A stretch of DNA of 64,000 nt from Magnolia sinica. Its lineage: Eukaryota > Streptophyta > Magnoliopsida > Magnoliales > Magnoliaceae. Shown piece by piece: positions 35,601 to 49,400 of this stretch; within the stretch, counting starts at the first letter, position 1; each line of letters opens with the position of its first letter. Location of the stretch: positions 26,696,001-26,760,000 of the forward strand of contig NC_080574.1 of assembly GCF_029962835.1 (NCBI RefSeq). The letters are read 5' to 3'. The notes beneath the pieces were generated by a model. That model ran no database searches. It saw nothing but the letters and a program-made list of their open reading frames with translations, and was not told where the DNA came from. Both the position numbers and the translations under genes were made by a program.

Positions 35601-37484
35601 CGCTGCCTCATCATTAATCTCATTTTAATTAACAGTAATTAAGTAATAGATCAAGTTATGGGTTATCAAGCTTATTTTTCATTGTTACCAAAATCTTTAA
35701 TACATTACTACTTTTAATAAAAATGAGATGATATAGCTGTTATTTTCAAGGCCTTCTGTGGTATTCTAATCCTGGCCCAAAAATCAGGCCCGTCAAACTC
35801 TCAAATGGGCTCCGCCTGTTGGATGGGTTACAAGTTGTCACCGGTCCATGTTCAGTATCCACCCATGGCTCACGCGATAAGTGGCCTGCGGCCTGCCTAG
35901 TGGACAGCTTGGATGTCATGGATACGTACCACGGCCTCATGGGACTTTGTAGAACTCTGCATATATCTATCTTCTCATCCTTGTTTCTTGTCTTGTCTTT
36001 TTTCGTTGGCTGGGAGTTGGAAGTTGCATCTCTCTCTGATGTTAGTAGCTGATATGGTTGATTTATCTATGTTCTCACAGCACCTTTTCAATAATTTTTG
36101 TTTCATTTGTCCATATGTGTCTAAGCATGTTTTCAATGATTTTTGTGTTGTTTGTCCATATATGTCGGAGCATGTTTTCAACTTAATAGATTGTTCTGTT
36201 ATACTATTCTCTGTTTATTTGAGCAGATCCAATTCAACGATTCATGGTTTCTTTTCCTTTTTTCAACCCTCTTTCCGAATTTATGATGCTTATTAATGAT
36301 ACTTATATCTTGCTTAACTTTCATTTGCAATTGTTTAACGACATTCTTAGTTTAATGTCCTTGTCAGCGGCTCTTCGAATGCCCTTCTGCATGTTTTCCC
36401 TCAGTCGAATGTTTTGTTCTATAATTTCCTGTCATTTTAACTGAATGGCATGACATGTTCCTACTCATAACATTGTTTAAGACCTAGAAAACTTGACTAG
36501 ATATCCCACCTGGTTGGATTAACTTGAAGACTCAACTGAGTCTTGCTTTACTCATTCTCTGTATTATAATAATTAAATTGAAAATATTTAGAATAATAAC
36601 AAATATTTAAAAATGTTCTTTTTACACACACCACATGATTACTTGAACCCATAATTGTAGTGTCGAAACGCAATGCATCTACCACTAAGCCATGCTTTGA
36701 GACCCAATATTTAAAATAGTTATGATTGGATAAAATATATACAATAGCTGAAATAAACAAGCAGCACATGGGGGCAATGGTTATGGACCTTTGAGTTCGG
36801 AATTCATTGGCTACCTTTCAACTTCTATTAAAAATGGTTGCCCAGGTGAGTGACTTGGCTCCAATCACCATGAGTCAAGTCAAGTCGACCGAGTTTCGTA
36901 CAGTTTAGGACTGAGTCACACCCATGAGCAGTTTTCCTAGTGACTAGGCTTGAAATCTTTCTGAGTCGGTATTAGAACTTTGACTCTTATGGCTTCTCCT
37001 TTGATTTCATTAGGTTAGGGCTATGCCGAAACTTTGTATAAGCTGTGCTGAGTTTTGGGTGTAATTTTTTGTAATTTAACCACATTTGAACCAAGTGAAT
37101 GATCTGTTTGCTTTGTGTCCGTTTTTTATTTTTTATTTTTTAGTAAATTACTTCAAGAAACAGGTACAAAATGAAGAAGGCAAGGTAGTAACTCCCGACC
37201 AAGTTCTTATTTATGAAGATAATGAAGGAGATCGAATGCTTGTCGGCGATGTGCCATGGGAGTACGTCTATTACATTTGATTTTGCCTTTCTGTTGCGTC
37301 GTGTGTTTTCCTCTGCATCTTGATCATATTTAAAATAAAAATGCAACTCATTCATACATGTATGACAGTGTGAGTTAGGATGATCAGCAAATGACTGAAA
37401 TTCTAACTCTCCATTCTTGTAGGATGTTTGTCAACACTGTGAAAAGGCTGTATATCATCAGTGGCTCTAGGGCACCAGCACTTG
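29683..37484 (+). CDS. Aux/IAA auxin-responsive transcriptional co-repressor
   Basis: Short-lived nuclear repressor of auxin response factors. Exons 29683-30044, 34787-35049, 37144-37261, 37423-37484 join in phase (268 codons plus a short unresolved tail). Domain I is near residues 40-46, TELRLGF: the EAR core reads LRLGF rather than LxLxL. A KR pair is at 82-83. Domain II, the TIR1/AFB degron, is VVGWPPVR at 125-132 and is intact. Domain III is SMFVKVNMEG..GRKIDL (168-186) with the invariant Lys at 172. Domain IV carries the OPCA motif YEDNEGDRMLVGDVPW (232-247), then MFVNTVKRL. So both faces of the PB1-like domain are present. The start is the first ATG of an exon preceded by CT-rich leader DNA. 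Exon 4 ends with donor G|GTATGA at 37485. Candidate last exons after acceptors at about 37821 or 38459 each add only a few residues before a stop. The subgroup is probably IAA18/IAA26-like, judged from domain II and the KRL tail, but is not settled. Confidence 0.9.
30190..30716. mobile_element. Foldback MITE, left end truncated
   Basis: The arms CTCTGTGGGGCCTACAGTGA (left) and GTGGGCCCCACATAGT (right) pair. Internally CAGTGGACCACACCACAGGA (30340) pairs with CCTGTGGTGTGGTCCACTTG (30545). The right end reads GGAAGCAGACTGC on the minus strand, like the termini of the elements at 21672 and 44091. No equivalent left end was seen. Confidence 0.6.
31380..31895. mobile_element. Foldback MITE
   Basis: Left arm GGTGTGGATTCGCTGTGG (31418) pairs with GAATCCACACC near 31858. 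Family core words are present in both arms. The right end reads GGACGCGGAT on the minus strand and stops at 31895, 42 bp before the next element. The left terminus is unclear; the palindrome GGCTATAGCC lies at 31407. Confidence 0.6.
31938..32343. mobile_element. Foldback MITE with a 51-bp perfect inverted repeat
   Basis: 31945-31995 and 32293-32343 are exact reverse complements over 51 bp (GATTGCGTACTACCCCCGCC and onward to CAGTTCTGTGG). The homology continues imperfectly inward. The left side extends outward to GGACGCG at 31938, which is the terminus of the sister element at 32555. The right side lacks the equivalent bases, so the right tip is eroded. No 9-bp duplication was found. Confidence 0.8.
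32546..33072. mobile_element. Foldback MULE-type MITE, 509 bp, perfect 9-bp TSD
   Basis: The element 32555-33063 begins GGACGTGGATTGCGTCCTAC and ends with the inverted equivalent, two mismatches in 20. ATTTTGTAC stands directly on both sides (32546-32554 and 33064-33072). Nine-bp duplications are the hallmark of Mutator-like transposition. It is the best-defined member of the family in this window. Confidence 0.88.
34757..34786 (+). promoter_or_regulatory. Alternative 3' splice acceptors of Aux/IAA exon 2
   Basis: Three AG acceptors precede the degron exon in the same reading phase: TTTACAG (exon from 34757), TGTGTAG (from 34781) and TTGCAG (from 34787). The choice would add 10, 2 or 0 residues just before APPVVGWPPV, without a frameshift or stop. 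I chose 34787 as the simplest. This is inferred from sequence only. Confidence 0.5.
35050..37143 (+). other. 2.1-kb intron 2 of the Aux/IAA gene
   Basis: It begins GTGCGT and ends TTTTTAG. 35180-35720 may be a retroelement remnant (TTTACATGGTTTGACAATAA). 36060-36190 repeats a TCCATATGTGTC..CATGTTTTCAA unit about twice. A SINE with a clear target duplication lies at 36602-36716. 36845-36960 is GAGTC/GACTC-rich. Confidence 0.6.
36602..36716 (-). mobile_element. tRNA-derived SINE, family II, 11-bp TSD
   Basis: The insert 36613-36705 lies between AATATTTAAAA repeats (36602-36612 and 36706-36716). On the minus strand it has box A-like TGGCTTAGTGGTAGATGC and box B-like GGGTTCAAGTAATC, in tRNA-like order and spacing. 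Relatives are at 42755 and 58851. Confidence 0.8.
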
Positions 37485-40400
37485 GTATGAAATTCCTCAA
37501 ATTCATGAACATTCTTTTGTTGCTTGGTGTGATGTTTGGATGCACTATTCAGTTCGATTATGATAATTTGATGATGTGGAATTTGGTCCAATTGGAATTA
37601 CCTTCCTCTTTTCATACTGAGGGACTTGGCTCTCCAGATTGTCGATTGGTGGCTTTCAAGTTGGACTTGAATAGGGATGAAACAGCCATTTGAGGGCTAA
37701 TTTTTCATTGGGAGTATGAAGTTAAATTCTAATATCGCAATCCAAATCAATGGTGCATCCAAACACAACCTAGAACTTGATTGCTAGATTCTCAAAGCTG
37801 AAAATTTTCTAAAATTTTCAGTAGCTGGAAGGGCGGCAAAAAATCAGCAGTGAATCGATTCTTAGTTAAGCAATTCAATCGATGGGTTGAAGCAACAGAG
37901 GAGATGAAACTTGTCGCTATGGAATGTCCGTCCAGTTTATTTATTTTGTAATCTGTACTGCTCTAGATAGATTAGGAGGCTTAATTCTGTCATTTTTCCA
38001 CATTTCCCGGTATGTATCTCGGTGATTCGGACTTCTGGGTTCCAATGAGAGGAACTCAGTAAGTAATGTAATAATACTAACTTTGATTATAGAGTTTGTT
38101 TCAGCTTCCTTTTGATTCATGATCGACGGCATGTGTTGGTCCATTGGGGTCCACAATCAGGGATGGTCTGATAGGAAACTTGTGCTAAAATTGATATACA
38201 GCTGAATTTGAATAATTGAGAAGAAAATTTCCAATGGCTAGCTCACATTCAAAACGGTTGTGCTCATCATTTAAGTGGGATTATTGGACCACGGTCCATT
38301 AAAAATAGCAAGGAACCGATGGTTCCAATTACGTCCTAGCCATCCTTGCATTTGGTCCTGATGGGGCGACCCATGTTGTTGATCCTGGGTTGCAAAATAG
38401 GCAAATCGAAGTTCCTAATCAGCACCAGATTGTGTTCTAACAGTTTCTCTTTCTTAGTCAAGCCGTGACGAGCAAAGGCAGCAATCATGAGCGGCAAAAT
38501 CAATTTAAATAGCAGAAAAAGAAAGCATCAGCAGCAGCCATCACGAGCAGCAAATAATATCGGGAATTTGCAGTCTGGAGAACCTCCCACACAACATCTG
38601 CCTAAGATGTATTTTGCAGACTCCATGAAATCATGCAAGTGTGTATGCATGGTCTGGCCCAATATAAATCAGAAACCAATCTTTTTCTAAGGTACACTTA
38701 CGTCAACAACTGAACTTGGTAGACTTCAAATTTCAATGATCTGAACTGACAAAAGAAGATGGACACTGATTCGAATTTGATGCCTTCAAATCAGTTTTCT
38801 GTGCTACGTGACAGTCGGTAATACCATCCTTTCTGTGTATGTAATCCGATATTAGGAGAGTAATTAAGGCATCTACTAGTTATTTGAAAGAACAGACTAC
38901 AATGTCATTTTCAGAATCAGTATGAGGTGGTAAGGGTGTTGTGTCCATCTAAAGAGACATGCACAAGTGTGGTTGTGTCCTTGGAGGCGTGGATATATAC
39001 AATAGCTGAGGATTTGTCGTGGAGAAGTGTAGGGAATGCCGTCGAGGAGCCATGGCTAGAGTTTCAGTAGGGTTGGCAATTGGCTGAGTGACCCAGATGG
39101 GCTTGAGCCCCTAAACTTAGACTGAGGGCTGGACATTGGCTTGAAATCTAGGAGTGGTGTCCAGGCAGGGCCAATAGGCCCGGCCTGATCATCCAGTGGA
39201 CTACTGTTGTATGAAAACAGTGGAAGGTTTGCAGACACTTGTAGTGGTTCCTGTTCAATGTACATCTACAGCTTAAAGGTACTCTTGGATCTGTGGTCAT
39301 GTTTTAATGATTAGAAACCATTTATTTATTGAGACTCTGTAGATGGAGGAGACACCCCATAAGAAAAATCTTAGATTAGCAGGCCCTTTTTAGCTAATTA
39401 GGGCCAGGGTCAGGGCTTCAAGGACAAGGGCTGCGGCTAGGAAAAACCCTGGCCAAACCAGGCCCTGGGTCGTCCCATTCCCACCCCTAAGTTGGGGGTT
39501 GGAAGGGTGGCTTGTCATGGTAGATTGTTATATTTAGAGGTATGCCTGAGATTTGGATATCCAAATTGATGGATGTAACGTCCTAGTGGGTGGAGCTCCA
39601 CCCACGTATTAGATGGAATTGAATGGGAATTAAATGGTTGTAAACCTCCAGCCCACTTTAATGGGGTCATAGAAACTGTCATCTTTCATCTCCATAAGCC
39701 AAGATGGCTGAGAGAGTTTCGATAGAGATATTTTGTAATACACATGATTTACCGTGTGGAATTTCAATTGGGAGAGGGAAGTTTCTGATAAGCTTATCAT
39801 TCGCTTGTGAAGCAAGCAAACCTATTTTCCGATGATGTGAGATGCATCCGGTCCGAAAGATTTCCACCATCTTCCACTGCAGCTGTATCGATGATTCGCC
39901 AACGGCTGCTGCAGCAGCTTATTCTCGGAATATATCTAAGTATTCGATAAGAATAGCCAGCACCTTATATATTCCTTTTTCCTCTAGTCATCCTAAATAA
40001 TAGTGAAATCTTGATATGGTATTTCAACCAAAAGATCTGCTTGACAGGTCTACTCTACACTATTCACATCCTGCCACATGAATATCCCATAATTCTGCTA
40101 ATTTCTGTGAACATTGACTGCATTCTGTGGGAAAAATGCTCACATACATTTGCATGGGTGTTTTAAGTCAGAACTTCTCATTGATGCTGGATGTTATCTT
40201 TTCTTGAAGCTTGATTATTTGATTCTTTGATGCTCAAAACGTCCCATACCAGCTTTTTGGCTGTGTTTGGATGCACAAGTAAATTAAATTGCAAACATTC
40301 ATTTTAGTCGAGATAAACTGATAACATATCCTACTATCTATATTGAGGAAGAAGAAGCCTCTCCTCCCATGCTGCAGAATTTCTTTCAAGCTCAACCTGA

Positions 40401-41173
40401 TGGGAATGCAACTGCGATTTACTACTTACAATTTAGTATAATAGTGCATCCAAATGCACCTTTCTAACTCCATGTTTCATTGTTTCCCAACACGTTTCTT
40501 GGTGATTCGGACATGGGTTGCCAGAAATTAGATCCAAAATGAGATGTGATGTGATGATATGAACTGATTGGATGCTATCTTTTCTTAGTGAGGGCCCTTA
40601 CCAATAGTCCCAAACAGACCATGTCTCTTTGGTTATGCTGTCTTTTGTTAATTATTTTTATGATGTTTGTCCATACAAAAAAGTAGCAGACAGACCATGA
40701 ACAAGAAACATTGTCCTTATCTTTTTCACTGATCTTTTACCTTCATGTAAGGATACAAAATTTTATTGCCTTGCTTGGGTCCACATGCTAAGATGGCCGG
40801 ATGGGAACCATCCTTGTTTTAGGTTCCATCCTTTACCATTGAAAATATTTTCAAAGATCTTGATCCGCGATGGAGGCAAAACTGACTCTTTTTTAATTAG
40901 AGCCTCAATTGCTAAATTAGGCATGCCATTTTAACTTCTAATTAAGTTCAGTCCACTGAATTCTTGAAACATTTAGAGAAACACAGTTCAATCCCACTAA
41001 AATGACTATGAAATCATTACAGAAAGAAGTAAAAAAACCCCAAGAAATAGCATTTCCACTTAAATTCCCATCATACTAAAAGTTCAAGTTCTAAAATATA
41101 GCAGCATTTTCAGTATTATTGTGCGTTGTCACAAGACATGCGCTACGGCTCAGCTGAGCACCGTAGGGAATGA
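37485..41173. other. Region between the Aux/IAA gene and the dioxygenase gene (convergent)
   Basis: It holds the unresolved last exon and 3' UTR of the Aux/IAA gene on the left and the 3' UTR of the dioxygenase gene on the right. On the minus strand, GGCAATAAAATT near 40765 is a possible poly(A) signal for the latter. 39070-39485 has GGGCC-rich inverted-repeat fragments related to the MITE family of 16706. No further gene was recognised. Confidence 0.5.
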
Positions 41174-44100
41174 TCATGTAGCTGTAGTAAATCGGTAAGA
41201 AGAATAGGAAAGCGCACCATGGCTCCAGCTATGATGGATGAGCTCCGCCTTTGCACCTTCACCAGCAGCTCCAAGAGCTACATGCAACGGGTAGAAGTGG
41301 TCCGGCCATGGGTGTGCAGTTTTTGCAGCCGGTGCCTTCTCCTCATAGTGATTTACATCGTCGTACCTATCAATGTTAGGTTGCAATGAAGGAAGAATTA
41401 ACTATAAATAGGTTATGCAATTCATTAAGAGGTCCATTTCATTATTAAGTTATTCACTTCTCTAAAATTAGCTATGTTTCTCATTTACTCTACTCTTTGG
41501 CCATCAATGGGCCGGGATGGCCCATCGGGTTGTTAGGCTTGGCCCGCTTTGGGTCTAGCTTGAACTGAAATACGAGTGTTGAGGGCCATGCCCAGGCATA
41601 AAATTTAAACACTTTGATTAGTTGCGGGTCTTGGGTTTGGTGCATCTTAGAGCTTGTCAGCCTGGCGCGAGACTAGAGTTGTACACAAGTCGAACCAAGT
41701 TGGCTCAGCCAACAAGCTACCCCAGCTCGAACTTAGCTCGGCTCAATCTTCGAGCCTGATTGGCCAGCTTGAGCTGAGTACGAGCTCGATCTTTTTAGTT
41801 GAGTTCGAGTTTATGTTTTAGGGTTTTTAATAAATATAATATATAATATATATTATATATAAATTATTTAAATATATAAATATCTACAAAATATTTATAT
41901 TAAGTAAACCCAATTCGAGTTGAATCGATTTGAACTGAGTCAAGTTCCGACCCGAGTCGAGCTCGGACTCAGCTTGAAATTTTTTCGAGCTAAAAAAATC
42001 AACTCAAACCCAGTTTCGAGTCGAGTCGAGTCAAACTTTTTCGAGTTGAGTCAAGCTAGTTAACCGAGCTAACTCAGTTCGTATACAGCTCTGCCTGAGA
42101 CTGGCGGAGCCCAGCCTGTTTGTGGACCAGGGCCATCAATGGGCCAGAATGGCCTGTTTGTTTTGGCATGTCACAGGCAGGGGCCTGCCTGGGTATGGGC
42201 ATAAACTAATTTATTCCTGTGGATGCATAGACGCTGGAGAAACATACATACCTTCCATTGAGGAGAGTTTCCTTGAGCCATTCGTCAAAATCAATGGCCC
42301 ATGGGACGGTGGTCCCATCCATTCTAATGGCCCGCAAGTTATGTGTGGCGCTCCCAGATCCGATTACAAGTACCCCTTCCTCCTTAAGTGGGGTCAATGC
42401 CTTCCCCATGTTGTAGTGATATGTACCGTCCATCTTTGTTTGAACGGATAGCTGACACACAGGGATGTCAGCCTCCGGATACATGAGCATGAGTGGGACC
42501 CATGCACCGTGATCAAGGCCACGGGTCTTGTCTTCCTTCACATTCTTGAAGTCGGCACCGGTCAGTAACTCCTTCACCCTCTTTGCTAGTTGGGGTGCAC
42601 CAGGCGCTGGATACTTAAGCTGTGCCAAGTTAGGATATGGTTAGCTAATTCCAAGTTTTAACCTTGAGGAAAAATCCTAGCCACCCATTTCAGCTGTTTA
42701 AACTTACCGTGGTACCTCCAAATAAATGGAGGTTCCACAGCCTTTATTTATTTTTATTTTTTAATATGGGTACTCGAAACCATGACTTTAGTGTTTAAAC
42801 TCCTGCGAGTCTACTGCTACGCCATGAATAAGGACCAGCACTACTATAGTACCCTGGGAGGCATATCACCTGGTGACAAAGTCAGCAGAGATATCCTATT
42901 GACCTGACATGATTGGATTTGATTGGGCTACATGATTAGCCCTACCTAATTAGTTGACACATCCCATTATTGTGCAAGGCCATGTCCAAGATGTGGCCTG
43001 CACTATGATTAATACCTGTCCATATATCCTTACTCATTTCTCGGGGAACTCATGAGATCAATTCCAGACAGCATATAGCAGATTAATATCTCAGTGGGTC
43101 ATGGTAAGGGAGAGTGTTTGTCCAGTAGCATCAAACTTGGTGATTCCTGAAGTGGTACTATTTCATTATTCTCCATATGCTTGTAAGAGAGCTTTCAAAA
43201 CATTTTCATTTCAATCCTCATCTGACAAACGTATCCGGGCCAATGACATGTCACCATATCGCCTAATCCACTCTTCATAGGAAATTAAAATCCTTATTTT
43301 GGATTTCTAGTTTCTTAAAATATTTATTTAAAACAGCTAGAGTATGACACGTGCACCACCCATGTGATAAGGTAGAGAGAAAAATGGAGAGGTAGGGAGA
43401 GAAAAGGTGCGACTATGAGAAGCTTCAATAGTGGGTGACCTATGGCCACATTTTTCAGTATTGTGGCCCGTTCCATCTTTAGATTTGTTTCATTTGTTAG
43501 CTGATATTTGACCATAAGCCATCACAACAGATACACAGTTTAGAGATTATAAAGTTATCAGAGTAGGCCCCACAAATTAAGCTTTTATTGCATTAATGCA
43601 GATTGCATCCTACTGTTAGGATGGACACGGTACTATAATGTCTACCGTATGTATTTTATCAATGCTGTCCAATCATTTTAATAGATCATTTTAAGCCATG
43701 AGCCTAGAAAGTAGCAGATCGATGATTTAAATGGGCCATACCACAAGCAAGGCCGCAAGGGTGATATCACTGTTGAAACCTTCCTAGGGCCCACTGTGAT
43801 GTTTATTTGCCATTCAACCTGTTCGTAAAGTCACGCAGGCACGTAGGCTTGGATGAAGTGAAAACATAAATATTAGCTTGGTTGAAAACTTCTGTGACCC
43901 CTACACAGTTTTCAACAGTAGGCACTTAATCTACACTGTTTTCCTATGGTGGGCCGAACTTAATTGTTAGATGATAGATCTACTTCATTTTTAAGTTCAC
44001 ACCTTAAAACCAGCTGTTAAAATGAACAGATAAAGTCATAAAACACACGTTACAAAAAGCCTCACGGAGCACTTGCCAGGGGAAGCGGATTGGCTGGTGT

Positions 44101-46435
44101 ACCGCACACCAGCGATATGGCTGGTGTGTGGGTACTTGTTGTGCGAAGGCGAGCGTTGCAGCCCCTCGAGCTTGAGTTATACGAACGGTTAAAGTTACAT
44201 GGCCCCAAAATAATGTATTTATTATATCCACACTGTTCATTCATTTTTAGAGATCATTTTCGAGCATGATACTAAATATGATTCATATCCAAAGCTTAAG
44301 TGGACCACACCAGAAATAGCAGTGGGACAATGATTCTTACCGTTAAAAGGGTTTATTTTCCATCCAATCTGTTCATCAGGTCACACAGACCTGGATGAAG
44401 AGGAAAAATAAAAATAAAAAATCATATCGATTCAAAATTCTGTGACCATCAAAAGGGTTTCAATGCTAGATGTTCAATTCCCCACAGCTTTTTGCAGTAT
44501 GGTCCAATTGATCTTTGGATCTGTCTTATTTTTAGGTTCAAGACTTAGGACAAGCTCTCCAAATGAAAGGACGGTTGGGATATAACACATACCTGATGAT
44601 GGGACCCACAGAACTTAGTGACGTCAACACATCAGCCATATTGGTGGTGGGCCAGCCAATCCGCTTCCCTTTCCCCCACCACCACTAAAATGTGGGGGGC
44701 AAAAATGTCCAAAACGTCCTATATTATAATGGGTAGAGATATAAAGAAAGCTTTGCTAAAGGCCACATACAATTTACAAGTGAGCTTATGCTCACGCCAG
44801 CATACTAGGTTGGCCCATGTGCCTGTGTAGCAAACAAGTGCAATATCCAAACCATCCATCCAGTGGACCTTAGATGTTACCACCCAAAGACGAAGGTGGT
44901 CCGTCCATTCAGTTAGTTAGAAAACTTCATTTGAGTTTTTCACAATCATACATTTGTTCAGTTAATTGTGGCCCACCTGACTAATGGATCAAACTAATTC
45001 TCAGAAGAGGAAATCTACATAGTGGTACACTTCTGATGTAAGGCATGGATATAGCAACCGCCTGCCGTGCTGGCATATTTGGTGACGTGTGCATTCGTTG
45101 ATTGTGCATGCGTGTGGGCTTCGAAAAGCTCCAACTTTCTAAATTAACTGATCTCATACAAGGAAACAATATTAAATGGTACTGATCCTTTGCCCTCCTA
45201 TTAATAGTAAACAGATCTACATACTAGAAAGGAATTTATCACACGCTGACCAAGCAATCTAACCGTTGAATCCATGGATATCAAATGAACGGTAAAGAAT
45301 AAAATGGAGAACGGTTCAAAATCCTAGGCAAATAAATCAGATGGTTATTATCATCTTCAATAGTGTAACTTTTAGATCCTGCTCTGTCCATAACTGGACC
45401 ATGATTTGTCCGGTCTGGATTGCTGTTACAACCACTCCATTCGTAGGTATGAAGAGTCATCCCCACTTATAAGATGGTTGATTAAATATTCAGAGATTTA
45501 TCCAAAAAAACGTGTGTTTTTGTACCCGGTCCATATCCTGTCCGGATACCACGTGCTTTCACTGTCAAAGGGTATTTAACAAACATATATTTGATTAATA
45601 TGAAATTTACAATCGAGTACCCGTTTCGCAGAGCTAACTCTGGCAGGTGCATCAGCTCCATTAGGCCAGGGGCCCAAAAATCACCCCATCCTTGATTTAA
45701 GTGGTCCACATGATTAGAAATGATGTATAGGGCAACGATCACCTTTCAAGCTATTTTCCTTGGAATGACTCACCTTAATTACAACGGCCTTCTAAATTTT
45801 AGGCCTCTACCTAAATTTTGATATGAAATCTAATGGTTAGAATGGATTTAGCGTAATCATCACAGTGAGCCTTATAAAAATTGAGAGTAGGAGTTTCTCT
45901 TACAATTATTTTCTTTGGTACGGCTCACTTGAATCAAATGTTAGCCTGACGTTTTGGCTCGGGGCTAAATTGAGATTATGCATCTAACGGTAATAATGGA
46001 TTTGGCATACATGTAATGGTAGGGTGCTCAGTATTTATTATAAAAGGGAAATGCTACTATGCCACTCTTCATTTTGATGGCCTACCTAATATTTATGCAA
46101 GATCCACTCCAACTATTAGATTATTTGTTCTATACTAATCTCATCGTTAAAATAATAATTAAGGGCGTACATCGAATCGAATTGAGTTGAGCTGGCCTCA
46201 GCTCGACTCGGCTCGAACATTGGCTGACCTTAGCTCGAACTTGGCTCAGCTCGGACCTCAAGCTTGATTGGCCAGCTTGGCTCGGTTCAGTCAGCAGCTC
46301 GGGCTGAGTTCGAGCCAAGTTTGCCATTGAGGCATTTCCACAAATACCTGAATTGCAACTTCAAAATCCCACTGTTTTATAAACAGAGGCAATGATTTTT
46401 CAGGTATTTTATCAAATACCTTATAAATAACATTT

Positions 46436-46466
<31 letters not shown>

Positions 46467-49400
46467 GTATTTCCATCAGGGTTTATGATCATCTGTTTTT
46501 CACGGTCCGTTCAGTTGGCAAAACGGATGGCCGGTGTGGATAAAACACATCACAGTGGGCCCCACAGAGTCCTTGCACCATATAGCTACGTGGCGTTGGG
46601 TTCACCACACAATGCGTGTTCATCAGGAAGATGTGACTGTCACACTACCTGACAAGTTGTAGGTGTGGCAATGAATCCAGGCCAAACATCTTGTGAGGTC
46701 ATATACGTTGAAAAAAAATAGAAACAGATGATCTGACCGTGAATAAAGGTATCAGTGCTACTTCCACGAGTGCCTATATCAATTGCTGTGGCTAAGAAGC
46801 TAATGTGGGTAGCTATTGCACTACTGCACGTTGCAGTTGCCCTGAAAACGGCTCTTCATATCATAAATTGATTTTGTGGGGGAGCGTTGGGTGCAATCAA
46901 GTAGAATTGCTATTGGTGTAGTGGTTGTTGTAGTTGCTATTATTGATGCTGATGTACATACCTTCCTTGCCACCAACCAAACTTTCCTTGCTACCAGCCA
47001 CATTTTGTTGAGTCATTTTATCAAACAATTGGTAAGCAACATCAATGGCGAAGTAACCGAGTCACCGAATTGGTTCGATCCGAGTTCAATTCAATTCCGG
47101 TTGAGTTAAGCTGGGGCTTGCTCGAACTCGGCTCGAACTCATTTTTGAGCTCGAAAAATCAGCTTGACTCGGCTCGAACTTAGCTTCGAACCAAGTCGAA
47201 TCGAACTTTTTCGAGTTGAGTCGAGTCGAGTCGAGCGAGTTAACCGAGCTAGCTCAGTTCGTGTACACCCCTAATAATAATAATAATAATAATAATTCAG
47301 GATGACAGGTGATCATGGGAGCTAGATTAAAGGAAATAGTGGAGTGAAACATCCATTCTTGACTCTTACAAGATTATATAAAATTAATTACTCCAATCAT
47401 AAAATTCCACATACAAATTTAGGCGTACGTAATGATAATAGAATAATTCATGATCCATGTAGGTCACATTAATGGAAATAGTCTGGAGGGCAATCGTTGT
47501 CCTATACATTATTTCTAGTCACATAATCTACCTCAGTAAGACACACCGACTAATTGCTAGCTTTTGAAATTCTTCTTCTTCTTTTCTTTTTTTTTTTTTT
47601 AAAATTTAAAATTAAAGTATTGAAATGCATATTCTATATTACTTAATATATATATTTATTTATTTAATTCACTTCATTAAATTGTGCCAATTCACCTTAC
47701 GTGCCATGCAAGACAATTCAGACCGTCCACGAATGGCCCACGTTATAGACGGAGAACAGGCTAAGAATCACATTCATGGATGATCATAACTGTTCAATTG
47801 GTGAGAGAACAAGGGAAATATTGGTCCAAATTCAACTGGAAAAATCAGAGAAATGGTTGATTTTGAACTCTCCATCTATATCGGGCCCCCTAATCAAATA
47901 CTATGTGACATAGGGATGAACGTGATGAGGATAACTACTCCGAATCCATTGAGCTTCTTTGGACTCCTCACACAGACTTCTTGAATCCACGAGGAAAGAA
48001 AGCAGAAAATAGAAATAAATTCTAAGAAATTCGAAATTGATTAATTAATTAATAAAAATGAGTTCACAACCCTTTAAATAGGGGTACCAAGCAATGAGAA
48101 AGAAATCAGAATCAAACTACAACTCAAACTCCTAGAATCCGCAACTTACTATAAATAGTAAACTTACTATTTATAGACGGTCGTGATGTCTGGTAGTGCG
48201 CAAGGTTTTCGGCCAAAAATAGTAAGTGTCCTATTTGACTTCACCAAACCGTTCTCCTAATTATTCTAAGCTCTTTTCATGTTGGGCGCAACTCGTAAAG
48301 CCTGACGGATGAAGAGTTATAATAAAACTAAAACTTACTATTTACAGTAAAAACGAAATTAAAACAGGGAAACGACCGTCGATTCAGGGGTTTTTCGCGA
48401 TTCCGGACTGAGCAACCCGGCATAGCGGGGTTGGTTGGCTAAAGTAGCTTATTTTACCCCAAAATCATATATTTTACGTCAGGTAACTCATTCCGGATTG
48501 CGAGATACGCCCAATCTAAGGTCCGACGGTCCGGATCACTTCTTTCATTGACCGGGCCTTTTGATCCATTTTGGCCATGAAACTGTTCGCGACCCGCTCT
48601 ACATCACTATGCTAAGAATTAAAAAAAGGTGGGTGGGTAAAAGACGGTAATCCAAAGTTCTATGGACCGTTCATTTTTCTTCCAAGAAAACGGATGGAAA
48701 AGAAATCTGTCCTGTCAATGCAATTTTAAGGCTACATGTTATCCACCTTAGGGCAAATTGGACGTACGGCTCGATCTCATACATGTGTGACACGTGTATG
48801 AGCATAGAGTCACATATAAACTCGAGGAAGAAAAAGGTCAAAGGCACCATAGTTTTTTTTTTTTTTCCCTTCACTAAATGAGAATAATAAAAAAAATATT
48901 ATTGCCACGTGGTAGGCTGAATTATTGTTGTGACAGATGATAAGATACAGCATAACATCATTAGATTTTTGTAGGGACCGCTGTATTGTGTACGTGAAAT
49001 TCAGTCCGTCTATCATATTTGGCTATCTATGCCAGATCTTGGGGTCAAATGTAACGTTCAAGTGGGCCACATGACAGGGAACAATGGAATTAGGACAAAT
49101 GCTATAGAAACTTTTCAGAGATGCTACGTGAGGCCCATCTTATTTTTGGATCGGTCTAATTTTTGGGATGTACGGTAAAGATAAGGAGTCTCATCGATTG
49201 AACGGTTGGATTTTACAAATACAATACGGTTGGCTCAATAGAGATAGGGTGCTATGGTACCGTATAGAATATTATCGTAGGGTACAAATACGTCGAAAAC
49301 TTGAAAAAAAGAAAAGAAAAGAAAAGACGGTGTTATTGTAATAGGTGGATTATAGATTAGAACTTTCCAAGAAGAAAAGTAATAGATGGATTATAGATTA

